Of a stretch of 7,383 bases of DNA, positions 1 to 5,773 are shown in pieces. The notes under the pieces are model-generated. The model saw only the letters and a program-made list of their open reading frames with translations, was not told the DNA's origin and did not search any database. The DNA lies in contig UQNM01000095.1 in the NCBI GenBank assembly GCA_900542395.1, positions 1 to 7,383 on the forward strand. The letters are read 5' to 3'. Each line of letters opens with the position of its first letter. Positions within the stretch are counted from its first letter, which is position 1. This stretch comes from an uncultured Eubacteriales bacterium (GTDB lineage: Bacteria; Bacillota; Clostridia; Christensenellales; Aristaeellaceae). Both the position numbers and the translations under genes were made by a program.

Positions 1-1288
1 ACACCGCAACGCTTTTGCCCAGCACGGCCTCGTCAAAGTCAAACGTGACCGTGTGCTGCGCCCCCGCCATATCGGCCATGACGCGCATATACGCCGCCTG
101 CCCGCCGTGCGCCTGCACCCGGTTCATCATCACGGAAACGTCGTCGCTCCCCCAGTTTTTGGCGTTCTGCTCGGCGGAAAGCGTCAGCCCCGGCAGATCG
201 CGGCGGATGACCGCGCCGATGCGCTCGATCAGCGCCAAATCGCTATGCTGTCCCTCCGCCGTGCCCATCACGGTCAGGACGCACGCGCAGCCCTGCATCG
301 CCGCTGCGCCCCGGCAGATTTCCTCCGTCCGCGCCATCATAAACCGGTTGATCTCCGTCGTTTCGCCGCGCACCTCCACCTGCATCAGCGCGTGATCCGG
401 CACGACGTTTCGCCCCGATCCCGCGCGCAGTGTGCCCACGTTGACAAAGCTCTGCCCGCCGCTGTGGCGCGGGATGGCATGCAGCGCCAGCGCGGCGGAG
501 GCCGCCGCCAGCAGCGCGTTTTTCCCCTGCTCCGGGAAGCCGCCCGCGTGCGCCGCGCGCCCGGTGAAGACCGCGTCGTATTTCGTCGTCGCCAAACTGC
601 CCCATGTGCCCACCGTCACGTCGCCGTCGTCCGTCTGCCCCGTCGGCGCGATGTGCGAGGCCAGCAGCACGTCCACGTCGTCGAGCCAGCCGTTTTCCAC
701 GATGGCATACGCGCCGCGCACGCCCTCCTCAGCCGGCTGGAAGATCAGCTTCACCGTGCCGCGCAGCGCGTCCCTGTGCGCCGCCAGAATGTGCGCGACG
801 CCCAGACCGATGGCCGCGTGGCCGTCGTGGCCGCAGGCGTGCATCATGCCGGGGTTCACGCTTGCAAAGCCCTCCCGCGTCGGCCTGTGTGTCTCCTGCG
901 GACATTCCGCCATCGGCAGCGCGTCGATGTCAAACCGCATCGCGAGCGTCGCCCCTTCGCCGCAGCGCAGAACGGCGACCACGCCCGTGTAACCCGCGCG
1001 GACGTCCTGCGTCAGCTCGTCCTCCGGCGCGCCCTGCGCGAGCGCCCGTTCCGCGTGCGCCGCCAAAATCGCCTCGTCCGGCAGGCCCAGCCGCGCGCCC
1101 TCCTTGCAGACCGCGCGCCCCGTGTGTGTTTCATAGCCCATCGCCCGAAGCGCCTTCGCCAGAATCGCCGTCGTCCGCATTTCCAGCCAGCCCGTCTCCG
1201 GGCAGCGGTGCAGATCGCGGCGGATGCGCACCAGCTCCGGCTGCATCGCGTCGATTTCCCCTTGGATTTTCGCAAAGTCACCCTTCAT
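1..1288 (-). CDS. abgA: AbgA-subfamily M20 amidohydrolase (partial, 3' end outside window)
   Basis: Metal-dependent cytoplasmic amidohydrolase. The family member AbgA, with AbgB, cleaves p-aminobenzoyl-glutamate to p-aminobenzoate and glutamate. The minus-strand frame is open for 429 codons and leaves the window without a stop. The family is about 435 residues long, so only the last few codons should be missing. Visible landmarks are RRDLHRCPETGW (23-34), the AbgA-like insert with GLPDE (68-72), MMHACGHDGH (148-157), FQPAEEG (183-189), AHAGG (246-250), GRNVVP (292-297), GSDDVSVMM (380-388) and FDFDE (416-420). Likely metal ligands are Cys152, His154, Glu188, His212 and His412, by analogy with M20D hydrolases. 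The start ATG at 1288 has AGGGGG nine bases upstream. It is transcribed divergently from the PfkB kinase. The AbgA assignment rests on remembered family features; the true substrate may be another N-acyl amino acid. No AbgB partner is visible in the window. Confidence 0.9.
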   Translation of the reverse strand, partial: MKGDFAKIQGEIDAMQPELVRIRRDLHRCPETGWLEMRTTAILAKALRAMGYETHTGRAVCKEGARLGLPDEAILAAHAERALAQGAPEDELTQDVRAGYTGVVAVLRCGEGATLAMRFDIDALPMAECPQETHRPTREGFASVNPGMMHACGHDGHAAIGLGVAHILAAHRDALRGTVKLIFQPAEEGVRGAYAIVENGWLDDVDVLLASHIAPTGQTDDGDVTVGTWGSLATTKYDAVFTGRAAHAGGFPEQGKNALLAAASAALALHAIPRHSGGQSFVNVGTLRAGSGRNVVPDHALMQVEVRGETTEINRFMMARTEEICRGAAAMQGCACVLTVMGTAEGQHSDLALIERIGAVIRRDLPGLTLSAEQNAKNWGSDDVSVMMNRVQAHGGQAAYMRVMADMAGAQHTVTFDFDEAVLGKSVAV

Positions 1289-1310
1289 CTGCTTCAGCCC
1301 CCTGTTCAAA

Positions 1311-1326
1311 GCGCCGCATCCGGCGC
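1311..1326 (-). other. Short hairpin in the leader of the amidohydrolase mRNA
   Basis: A perfect 6-bp inverted repeat GCGCCG/CGGCGC flanks a 4-base loop, 22 bases upstream of the amidohydrolase start codon. On the minus strand it is followed by only three T residues, so it is not a convincing terminator. It lies between the predicted transcription start (about 1343) and the ribosome-binding site and could affect initiation or mRNA stability. In GC-rich DNA such a stem may be fortuitous. Confidence 0.3.
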
Positions 1327-1349
1327 CCCGCCTCGCTCTCTATGCCCCA

Positions 1350-1378
1350 AATATATCATAATTGACGCGCGGCTTCAA
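1350..1378 (-). promoter_or_regulatory. Predicted sigma-70-type promoter for the amidohydrolase gene
   Basis: On the minus strand, TTGAAG (1378-1373) and TATATT (1355-1350) are separated by exactly 17 bases. Transcription would start near 1343 and give a leader of about 55 bases. The -35 box lies inside the spacer of the divergent plus-strand promoter, so the two promoters share bases 1362-1378. A TATGAT at 1360-1355 is an alternative -10, but it lacks a -35 at the right distance. Confidence 0.6.
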
Positions 1379-1390
1379 GGGGCGTATACT
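1362..1390 (+). promoter_or_regulatory. Predicted sigma-70-type promoter for the PfkB kinase gene
   Basis: TTGACG (1362-1367) and TATACT (1385-1390) have a 17-base spacer, close to the consensus. Transcription would start near 1397, about 25 bases before the kinase ATG. The TTG of this -35 box is also an in-frame possible start codon for a longer kinase reading frame. The promoter match argues against using it. GCCCC (1344-1348) and GGGGC (1379-1383) form an inverted repeat around the overlapping promoters and could be paired operator half-sites; that part is inference. Confidence 0.7.
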
Positions 1391-1411
1391 GATATTATTC
1401 TTGTTGCCAGC

Positions 1412-1417
1412 GGAGGA
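1412..1417 (+). promoter_or_regulatory. Ribosome-binding site that fixes the kinase start
   Basis: GGAGGA ends four bases before the ATG at 1422. This supports that ATG over the in-frame TTG 60 bases upstream, which sits in the -35 box and would not be transcribed from this promoter. Confidence 0.8.
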
Positions 1418-1421
1418 CATT

Positions 1422-2348
1422 ATGGAAAATCAAGTGCTCGTCATCGGCTCGACCTGCGTGGACGTCATCATCCGCGTCGATCACCTTCCCCATACCGAGG
1501 AAAACCTGCATCCCGACGGCCAGCAGTTCGCCATCGGCGGCTGCGCCTACAACGCCGCCAACATTCTGGGGCGCGGCGGCGCGGCGGTCACGTTCGTCAC
1601 CCCGGTCGGCCTTCAGGGCGTGTTCGGCGCTTTCGTCAAGGATCGGCTCCAAACGCTCCCCTTTGCGCAGCCCGTCTATCTGCCGGACGCGGCGAACGGC
1701 TGCTGCTACTGCCTCGTCGAGGCTGGGGGCGAGCGGACATTCCTTTCCATCCACGGCGCGGAATACAGCTTTGATCCCGCGTGGATGGCGCGTTACGCCG
1801 CCGAGCGCTACGCCTACGGCTATGTCTGCGGGCTTGAAATCGAGGAAAAGACCGGCGGTCTGCTGGTGGATTATCTCAAAACCGCCCCGATTGATCGAAT
1901 TCTGTACGCGCCGGGGCCGCGCGGCGCGCAAATCGCGCCGGAAAGGACGGCGGCGCTCTTCGCCCTGCACCCGATGCTCCATCTGAATGCCTCGGAGGCG
2001 CGCGCGCTTTCCGGGCGCTCCGATCTGGATGACGCGATGCGCGCCCTGCACCAAAGGACGCAGGCGCCGGTTATCGCCACGCTGGGCAGGCACGGCGCGC
2101 GTATTTTGGCCGGGGACGGCGCGCTGCTCACCGTGCCGGGTCAGCCGGTCGAGCGCGTGGCGGATACCATCGGCGCGGGGGACGCGCACGCGGGCGCCGT
2201 TTTGCTGGGGCTCTCGCGCGGCCTTTCGCTTCCGGATGCGGTCGCGCTGGGCAACCGCGTCAGCGCGCAGGTGGTTCAAACCGCGGGCGCGACGCTTTCG
2301 GACGAGGCGCTTTCCCGCGCGCTGTCCTGCGCTGAACCGGCCGTCTGA
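1422..2348 (+). CDS. PfkB/ribokinase-family carbohydrate kinase
   Basis: Cytoplasmic ATP-dependent kinase of 308 residues, the normal length for the family. It transfers the ATP gamma-phosphate to a hydroxyl of a sugar, sugar acid or nucleoside. The N-terminal substrate region has VIGSTCVDVI (7-16) and the glycine-rich first signature GGCAYNAANILG (39-50). The C-terminal signature DTIGAGDAHAG (248-258) holds the anion hole and the likely catalytic base Asp254. NASE (189-192) fits the NxxE motif involved in metal and phosphate binding. The cysteine-rich lid strand NGCCYCL (92-98) is unusual but not diagnostic. The gene has its own promoter and is divergent from the AbgA-like hydrolase. A terminator separates it from the TRAP genes downstream. 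Substrate is not assignable: 2-keto-3-deoxygluconate, fructose, ribose or a nucleoside are all possible from sequence alone. A TRAP transporter next door makes a sugar acid attractive, as inference only. Confidence 0.92.
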   Translation: MENQVLVIGSTCVDVIIRVDHLPHTEENLHPDGQQFAIGGCAYNAANILGRGGAAVTFVTPVGLQGVFGAFVKDRLQTLPFAQPVYLPDAANGCCYCLVEAGGERTFLSIHGAEYSFDPAWMARYAAERYAYGYVCGLEIEEKTGGLLVDYLKTAPIDRILYAPGPRGAQIAPERTAALFALHPMLHLNASEARALSGRSDLDDAMRALHQRTQAPVIATLGRHGARILAGDGALLTVPGQPVERVADTIGAGDAHAGAVLLGLSRGLSLPDAVALGNRVSAQVVQTAGATLSDEALSRALSCAEPAV

Positions 2349-2406
2349 CCGTTTCACCGCATTTTTTCTCTTCCGCGCGCATAAATCGCCGCGCGCCGGA
2401 CATCAT

Positions 2407-2598
2407 AGAGGGCGAGGAGCTGAGCAAATCGCTCAGACCCGAACCGTCTGTCCGCCGCCGCGAGATTCGCCGTCGTCATGGCCGCGCATCCGCCCGGAAG
2501 GAAGACCCGTCGGGCGTGATGCGCCAAGCACCGCCTCCTCTCTTTGATAAGCGGAGGGTCGCGTTATCGGCAGGATACGCGGCTCTCTGCCTTTTTTT
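2407..2598 (+). other. Candidate structured RNA element with attenuator-like 3' end, unknown class
   Basis: This is the GC-rich half of the 410-base gap after the kinase gene; I find no credible protein gene in it. It can fold as a closed multi-branch structure. AGA (2407-2409) plus GAGGAG (2414-2419) pairs with CTCCTC plus TCT (2535-2543). Inside are a perfect CTGAGC/GCTCAG hairpin (2420-2436), a small GCGA/TCGC hairpin (2460-2470) and a 13-bp stem with one bulged T (2484-2524). A further stem (2560-2581) presents the 5' arm of the terminator in its loop. I see no good promoter at 2349-2406. That stretch holds a GCGCGC hairpin (2375-2396) without a T-tract. The element is therefore probably the 3' UTR of the kinase mRNA or a read-through leader. 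It does not match a riboswitch consensus I can recall. Confidence 0.35.
2569..2598 (+). terminator. Rho-independent terminator after the kinase gene
   Basis: GGCAG (2569-2573) pairs with CTGCC (2587-2591), followed directly by seven T residues (2592-2598). The stem is short and the loop is 13 bases. Within that loop, part of the sequence can instead pair with upstream bases (2560-2568 with 2574-2581). This separates kinase transcription from the dctP promoter downstream. Confidence 0.6.
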
Positions 2599-2635
2599 AT
2601 GAAGTCGGGGGTGTGCGTTTTCGTTTTGTTCTTTT

Positions 2636-2688
2636 TGAAACATGAATGTTTTTCATCTGACGCATGAAAAGTGTTGACATTCTTTTCA
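2636..2688 (+). promoter_or_regulatory. Palindromic operator-like sites at the dctP promoter
   Basis: Three overlapping inverted repeats are present. AAACAT-GA-ATGTTT lies at 2638-2651. TTTTCAT-N7-ATGAAAA lies at 2650-2670. A perfect TGAAAAG-N10-CTTTTCA lies at 2665-2688. The last one brackets the -35 hexamer, so a bound protein should block RNA polymerase. The shared TGAAA/TTTCA half-site suggests one regulator bound at more than one place. The regulator is not in this window and its family cannot be assigned. Confidence 0.5.
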
Positions 2689-2701
2689 AAACGAGTACAA
2701 T
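2674..2701 (+). promoter_or_regulatory. Strong predicted promoter of the TRAP operon
   Basis: A perfect -35 TTGACA (2674-2679) is followed after 16 bases by TACAAT (2696-2701), five of six matches to the -10 consensus. Transcription would start near 2708, about 50 bases before the dctP ATG. It is the best -35 box in the window and fits the high expression expected of a binding protein. Confidence 0.8.
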
Positions 2702-2745
2702 GTGTTCTATCGCCCGTCGCGGCGACCGAGAGCAACACTTTTTTC

Positions 2746-2750
2746 GGAGG
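2746..2750 (+). promoter_or_regulatory. Ribosome-binding site that fixes the dctP start
   Basis: GGAGG ends eight bases before the ATG at 2759. This supports starting at the lysine-lysine signal peptide rather than at the GTG 57 bases upstream, which would precede the likely transcription start and add an arginine-rich extension. Confidence 0.85.
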
Positions 2751-2758
2751 AAAAGACC

Positions 2759-3736
2759 ATGAAGAAATTGACGACCCTTGCCGCCGCCGCTTTGGCGCTG
2801 GCGATGACCGGCGCAGGCGCGCTGGCCGAAACGACTTTGCAGTTGGGCACCACGGTCAACGAGCAGGACAGCTTCCACGTGGCGGCCGTAAAATTCGCCG
2901 AGCTTGTGGACGAGCGCACGAACGGCGAATATAAGATTGAGATTTATCCGAACGGCACGCTGGGCGGCGAGAGCGATATGCTCGATTCCATGAGCACCGG
3001 CATGCTGGATATGGGCATCATCACCAGCGGCCCGTTCGTCAACTTTTCGGAGATGATGGGCGTTCTGGATATGCCGTACCTGTTCGCCAACAACGAGGAA
3101 GCCTATAAGGTGCTTGACGGCGAAATCGGCCGCGAGCTGCTGGATACGCTGGAGGACGCGGGGCTGAAGGGTCTGGCCTACGCCGAGCGCGGCTTCCGCA
3201 ACGTGACCAACTCCGTTCGCCCGGTGACGTGCGCCGACGATCTCGCCGGCCTCAAGCTGCGCGTGATGGAAAACGAGGTTTACACCGCGACCTTCAAGGC
3301 GCTCAAGGTCAACGCCGTTCCGATGGCTTGGGCCGAGGCGCTGACCGCCATGCAGCAGGGCACCATCGAGGGCGAGGAGAACCCGATCAACGTCATCTAT
3401 TCCTACAGCCTGTGGGATTACGGCCAGAAGTACGTGACCCTCGACCGCCACAGCTACTCCACCGCCATCATCACCATGAGCCTGGATGTGTTCAACGGCC
3501 TGGACGAGGCCACGCAGGCGATCTTCCTGCAGAGCGCGCAGGAGGCCGCCGAGTATGAGCGCGCCTGGGTCGCCGAGCAGGAAGCCGATCAGCTCGCCGC
3601 CATCAAGAGCCACGGCGTTGAAGTCGTCGAGAACCCGGACGTCGATTCCCTCCGCGCCGCGGTGCAGAGCGTCTACGACGCTTATCCGCAGTACGCGGAC
3701 TACATCGCCCGGATTCAGGCGCTGCTGTCCGAGTAA
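2759..3736 (+). CDS. dctP: TRAP transporter substrate-binding protein, DctP family
   Basis: Secreted binding protein of 325 residues that captures an organic anion, usually a carboxylate, and delivers it to the DctQM membrane unit. Residues 1-23 form a signal peptide: two lysines, an alanine/leucine core, and an ALA-E type I cleavage site between 23 and 24. There is no lipobox cysteine. The mature part shows the DctP pattern: YPNGTLGGESDML (63-75), RNVTNSVRPV (147-156), LAGLKLRV (162-169), VNAVPMAWAEALTAMQQG (184-201) and IEGEENP (203-209). By spacing, Arg147, Arg168 and Asn208 correspond to the ligand-binding Arg127, Arg147 and Asn187 of the sialate protein SiaP. Arg168 would hold the substrate carboxylate. 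The gene is first in dctPQM, behind its own promoter. Substrate is unknown: C4-dicarboxylates, keto acids, sugar acids or N-acyl amino acids are possible. Confidence 0.95.
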   Translation: MKKLTTLAAAALALAMTGAGALAETTLQLGTTVNEQDSFHVAAVKFAELVDERTNGEYKIEIYPNGTLGGESDMLDSMSTGMLDMGIITSGPFVNFSEMMGVLDMPYLFANNEEAYKVLDGEIGRELLDTLEDAGLKGLAYAERGFRNVTNSVRPVTCADDLAGLKLRVMENEVYTATFKALKVNAVPMAWAEALTAMQQGTIEGEENPINVIYSYSLWDYGQKYVTLDRHSYSTAIITMSLDVFNGLDEATQAIFLQSAQEAAEYERAWVAEQEADQLAAIKSHGVEVVENPDVDSLRAAVQSVYDAYPQYADYIARIQALLSE

Positions 3737-3750
3737 TTCAGCCGCGCCCG

Positions 3751-3786
3751 CGTTTCCTCTCCCGCGAGGGGAGGAAACGTTTTTTT
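3751..3786 (+). terminator. Intra-operon terminator/attenuator between dctP and dctQ
   Basis: A 12-bp stem (3751-3762 with 3768-3779, one G-T pair) with a 5-base loop is followed by seven T residues (3780-3786). It lies 14 bases after the dctP stop. No promoter is visible in the 38 bases before dctQ, so dctQM must depend on read-through. The expected outcome is much more dctP than dctQM mRNA, plus protection of the dctP 3' end. The CTCTCC/GGGGAG core resembles hairpins found after dctM. Confidence 0.9.
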
Positions 3787-3823
3787 ACCCTTTGAAATTG
3801 CGGGAAAAAACGGAGGCATCCCC

Positions 3824-4315
3824 ATGATACTCAAGAAAATTCTTTCGCCCGTCAGCGATGCGCTCGATCGGGTGTGCAGCGTGCTCATCGTGGCGATGCT
3901 CGGCCTGATGGTCGTCATCACCACCGCGCAGATCGTCTGCCGCACGTTCTTCACCTCCCTGAGCTGGTCGGACGAGGTGACGCGCTACCTGCTCATCTGG
4001 TCCACCTTCCTGGGCGCAACCTGCGTCTATCGCCACGGCGGCAACATCGCCATCACCTTCATTCAGGATATGGTGCCCAAAAAGCTCGGCTCCGTCATGC
4101 GCATCGCGGTGCATGCGATCTGCTGCGCGCTCTTCGCCGTGCTGCTGTTTTATAGCTGCAAATACTGCGGCAAGCTGGTCAAGACGGCCACCGCGCTGCC
4201 CATCAAGATGAAATACATCTACCTGTGCATCCCCATCAGCATGGGCGTGCTGATGCTCCACGCGCTGGTCATGGCGCTGGGCGAGGTTGAAACCATGAAG
4301 GAGGTCAAGGGCTAA
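3824..4315 (+). CDS. dctQ: TRAP transporter small permease subunit, DctQ family
   Basis: Integral membrane protein of 163 residues, usual for DctQ, forming with DctM the inner-membrane part of the TRAP importer. Four hydrophobic segments are visible at about 17-40, 51-70, 89-113 and 129-152. The family hallmark WSDEVTRYLLIW (48-59) carries the conserved Trp, Glu51 and Arg54. Basic residues near the ends of the segments fit the usual N-in, C-in arrangement. GGAGG (3812-3816) sits seven bases before the ATG. The stop overlaps the dctM start in TAATG, so the two subunits are probably translationally coupled and made in equal amounts. The strong terminator upstream means expression depends on read-through from dctP. 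Confidence 0.95.
   Translation: MILKKILSPVSDALDRVCSVLIVAMLGLMVVITTAQIVCRTFFTSLSWSDEVTRYLLIWSTFLGATCVYRHGGNIAITFIQDMVPKKLGSVMRIAVHAICCALFAVLLFYSCKYCGKLVKTATALPIKMKYIYLCIPISMGVLMLHALVMALGEVETMKEVKG
4298..4304 (+). promoter_or_regulatory. Ribosome-binding site of dctM inside dctQ
   Basis: AAGGAGG lies in the last codons of dctQ, ten bases before the dctM ATG at 4315. It is a near-perfect Shine-Dalgarno site. Together with the TAATG junction it supports coupled translation, either by re-initiation or by new ribosome loading. Confidence 0.8.
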
Positions 4316-5583
4316 TGGCAGTCATTCTCTTCGGCGTGTTTATCGCCCTTCTGCTGCTGGGCGTACCGGTTGCGTTTGCCATCTGCTCCGCCGCCGCGAC
4401 GACGATGTTCGCGGGCTTCGGCGACGCCAAAATGATGATCGTGGTGCAGCGCATGTTCGCCAGCTGCGATTCCTTCAGCCTGATCGCCGTGCCGTTCTTC
4501 ATCTTCGCGGGCGACCTGCTCGCGGGCGGCAGAATCTCCAAGGTGCTCGTCGAGTTCTGCGAGTCCCTGCTGGGCATGATTAAGGGCGGCCTGTCCGTCG
4601 TCTCCGTGCTGGCGGGCATGTTCTTCGCCGCCATCTCCGGTTCGGGCGCGGCGACCACCGCCGCCGTCGGCGCGACGCTCGTGCCCGAGCTGAAAAAGCG
4701 CGGCTACCGCGAGGATTCCGCCGCCGCGCTCGTCGCCGCCGCCGGTACGATCGGCGTCGTCATTCCGCCGTCCGTGCCGATGGTGCTCTACGCCGTCATC
4801 GCGGAGGAAAGCGTCAGCCGCCTGTTCAGCGCCGGTTTCCTGCCGGGCGTCATCATGGGCGTGATGCTCATCGCCATCGCCCTCTATCAGGCGTATCAAA
4901 ACAACTATCCCAAGGGCGCGCCGTTCTCCATCAGGAACGTGGGCAAAACCTTTTTGAAGGCCATCCCCGGCATCCTGATGCCCGCGATCATTCTGGGCGG
5001 CATCTTCTCCGGCTACTTCACCCCCTCTGAGGCGGCGGCCGTGGCCGTGGTCTACGCGCTGCTGGTGTCCACGTTCGTCTATCGCGACATGAGCCTCAAA
5101 AAGCTCTATACGACGATGCTCGGCTCCGCGAAGACCAGCGCCGTCATTATGATTATCATCGCGTGCAGCGGCCCGTTCGGCTGGGCGCTGGCCAACTGGA
5201 AGATTCCGGAAGCCATCTCCTCCGCCGTGCTGAGCGTTTCCACCAACAAATACGTCATCCTCTTCCTGATCTCCCTGATTATTCTGGTCGCGGGCGTGTT
5301 TATGGAAACGTCCTCCGCGATCATCATTCTGACCCCGGTTTTCCTGCCGCTGGTGCGCGCGCTGGGCATTTCCACCCTGCACTTCGGCATCCTCTTTGTG
5401 GTCGGCATCGCCATCGGCATGATTACCCCGCCGGTCGCCATCAACCTGTTCGTGGCCTCGGGCATTACGGGGCTGTCGCTGGAGAAGATATCCAAGGCCG
5501 TCGTCCCCTACCTCATCGGTCTGATCGTCGTCTTCCTCGCGATTGTGTATCTGCCGCTCTTCATCCCCGGCTTCATCGGCTGA
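4315..5583 (+). CDS. dctM: TRAP transporter large permease subunit, DctM family
   Basis: Membrane transport subunit of 422 residues (family about 425-430), driving uptake with a Na+ or H+ gradient. It belongs to the ion transporter superfamily and is rich in hydrophobic helices throughout. Family motifs in order are PFFIFAGDLLAGG (60-72), GMFFAAISGSGAATTAAVG (101-119, first hairpin and ion-binding region), IGVVIPPSVPMVLY (146-159), GYFTPSEAAAVA (233-244), ETSSAIIILTP (331-341) and the second hairpin region GMITPPVAINLFVASG (368-383). The related repeats around 104-160 and 331-385 fit the known inverted-repeat elevator fold. Nothing is truncated. It overlaps dctQ by one base (TAATG) and is the last gene of the operon, followed by the palindrome and terminator cluster. 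Confidence 0.97.
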   Translation: MAVILFGVFIALLLLGVPVAFAICSAAATTMFAGFGDAKMMIVVQRMFASCDSFSLIAVPFFIFAGDLLAGGRISKVLVEFCESLLGMIKGGLSVVSVLAGMFFAAISGSGAATTAAVGATLVPELKKRGYREDSAAALVAAAGTIGVVIPPSVPMVLYAVIAEESVSRLFSAGFLPGVIMGVMLIAIALYQAYQNNYPKGAPFSIRNVGKTFLKAIPGILMPAIILGGIFSGYFTPSEAAAVAVVYALLVSTFVYRDMSLKKLYTTMLGSAKTSAVIMIIIACSGPFGWALANWKIPEAISSAVLSVSTNKYVILFLISLIILVAGVFMETSSAIIILTPVFLPLVRALGISTLHFGILFVVGIAIGMITPPVAINLFVASGITGLSLEKISKAVVPYLIGLIVVFLAIVYLPLFIPGFIG

Positions 5584-5636
5584 TCTTCTCCGCCTTTCGT
5601 ATTCTTTCAGTTTGCTGACATAAGCAACCTTGACTT

Positions 5637-5666
5637 GAATAGCAAAATCAAGAAATTCAGCTATTC
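5637..5666 (+). repeat. Inverted repeat GAATAGC-N16-GCTATTC after dctM
   Basis: Perfect 7-base arms lie at 5637-5643 and 5660-5666. The same word recurs in the next hairpin, at 5688-5694 and 5712-5718. The arm at 5659-5667 can pair with 5711-5719 over nine bases, which would compete with the downstream hairpin. Between dctM and this repeat (5584-5636) I see only a weak TTGCT/AGCAA stem (5612-5627). Confidence 0.5.
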
Positions 5667-5687
5667 TTTCATTCATTTGCGGAAAGG

Positions 5688-5721
5688 GCTATTCTCCCCC
5701 CTTCGGGGGGAGAATAGCTTT
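5688..5721 (+). terminator. Strong hairpin with short T-tract downstream of dctPQM
   Basis: A perfect 14-bp stem (5688-5701 with 5705-5718) has a TTC loop and is followed by only three T residues. Stability is very high, but the short T-tract makes it a weak terminator. It may mainly protect the mRNA 3' end after processing. Confidence 0.55.
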
Positions 5722-5736
5722 ATGTCTACAGTCTGG

Positions 5737-5773
5737 GCGATTCTTTCCCCCCTGCGGGGGAGAATCGCTTTTT
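5737..5773 (+). terminator. Rho-independent terminator, second hairpin of the cluster
   Basis: An 8-bp lower stem (5737-5744 with 5761-5768) and a 5-bp upper stem (5747-5751 with 5756-5760) are separated by a TT bulge. Five T residues follow (5769-5773). This is the better terminator candidate for the TRAP operon. Confidence 0.75.

Noticed and set aside
53..1774. 573-codon plus-strand open frame
   Set aside because: It is antisense to the AbgA-like gene and runs into the kinase in another frame. The product is rich in Arg, His, Pro and Ala without domain motifs or a ribosome-binding site: a high-GC shadow.
2375..2396. GCGCGC hairpin just after the kinase gene as a terminator
   Set aside because: No T-tract follows on either strand, and alternating GC is common in this DNA.
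2478..2519. 13-codon open frame that could be a leader peptide
   Set aside because: It has no convincing ribosome-binding site, no run of one regulatory amino acid, and overlaps a perfect stem; chance is the simplest explanation.
2484..2524. SRP RNA-like string CCGGAAGGAAG
   Set aside because: The SRP helix 8 signature also needs the CAGG and AGCAGCC internal-loop bases, which are absent; here the string is just the loop of a 13-bp stem.
3787..3823. Separate promoter for dctQM
   Set aside because: There is no -10-like hexamer at a suitable distance from TTGAAA, and only 37 bases lie between the terminator T-tract and the start codon.
4312..5676. 454-codon minus-strand open frame opposite dctM
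   Set aside because: The product is dominated by Asp, Glu, Gly, His and Arg, as expected from the complement of hydrophobic codons. dctM on the plus strand has all family motifs.
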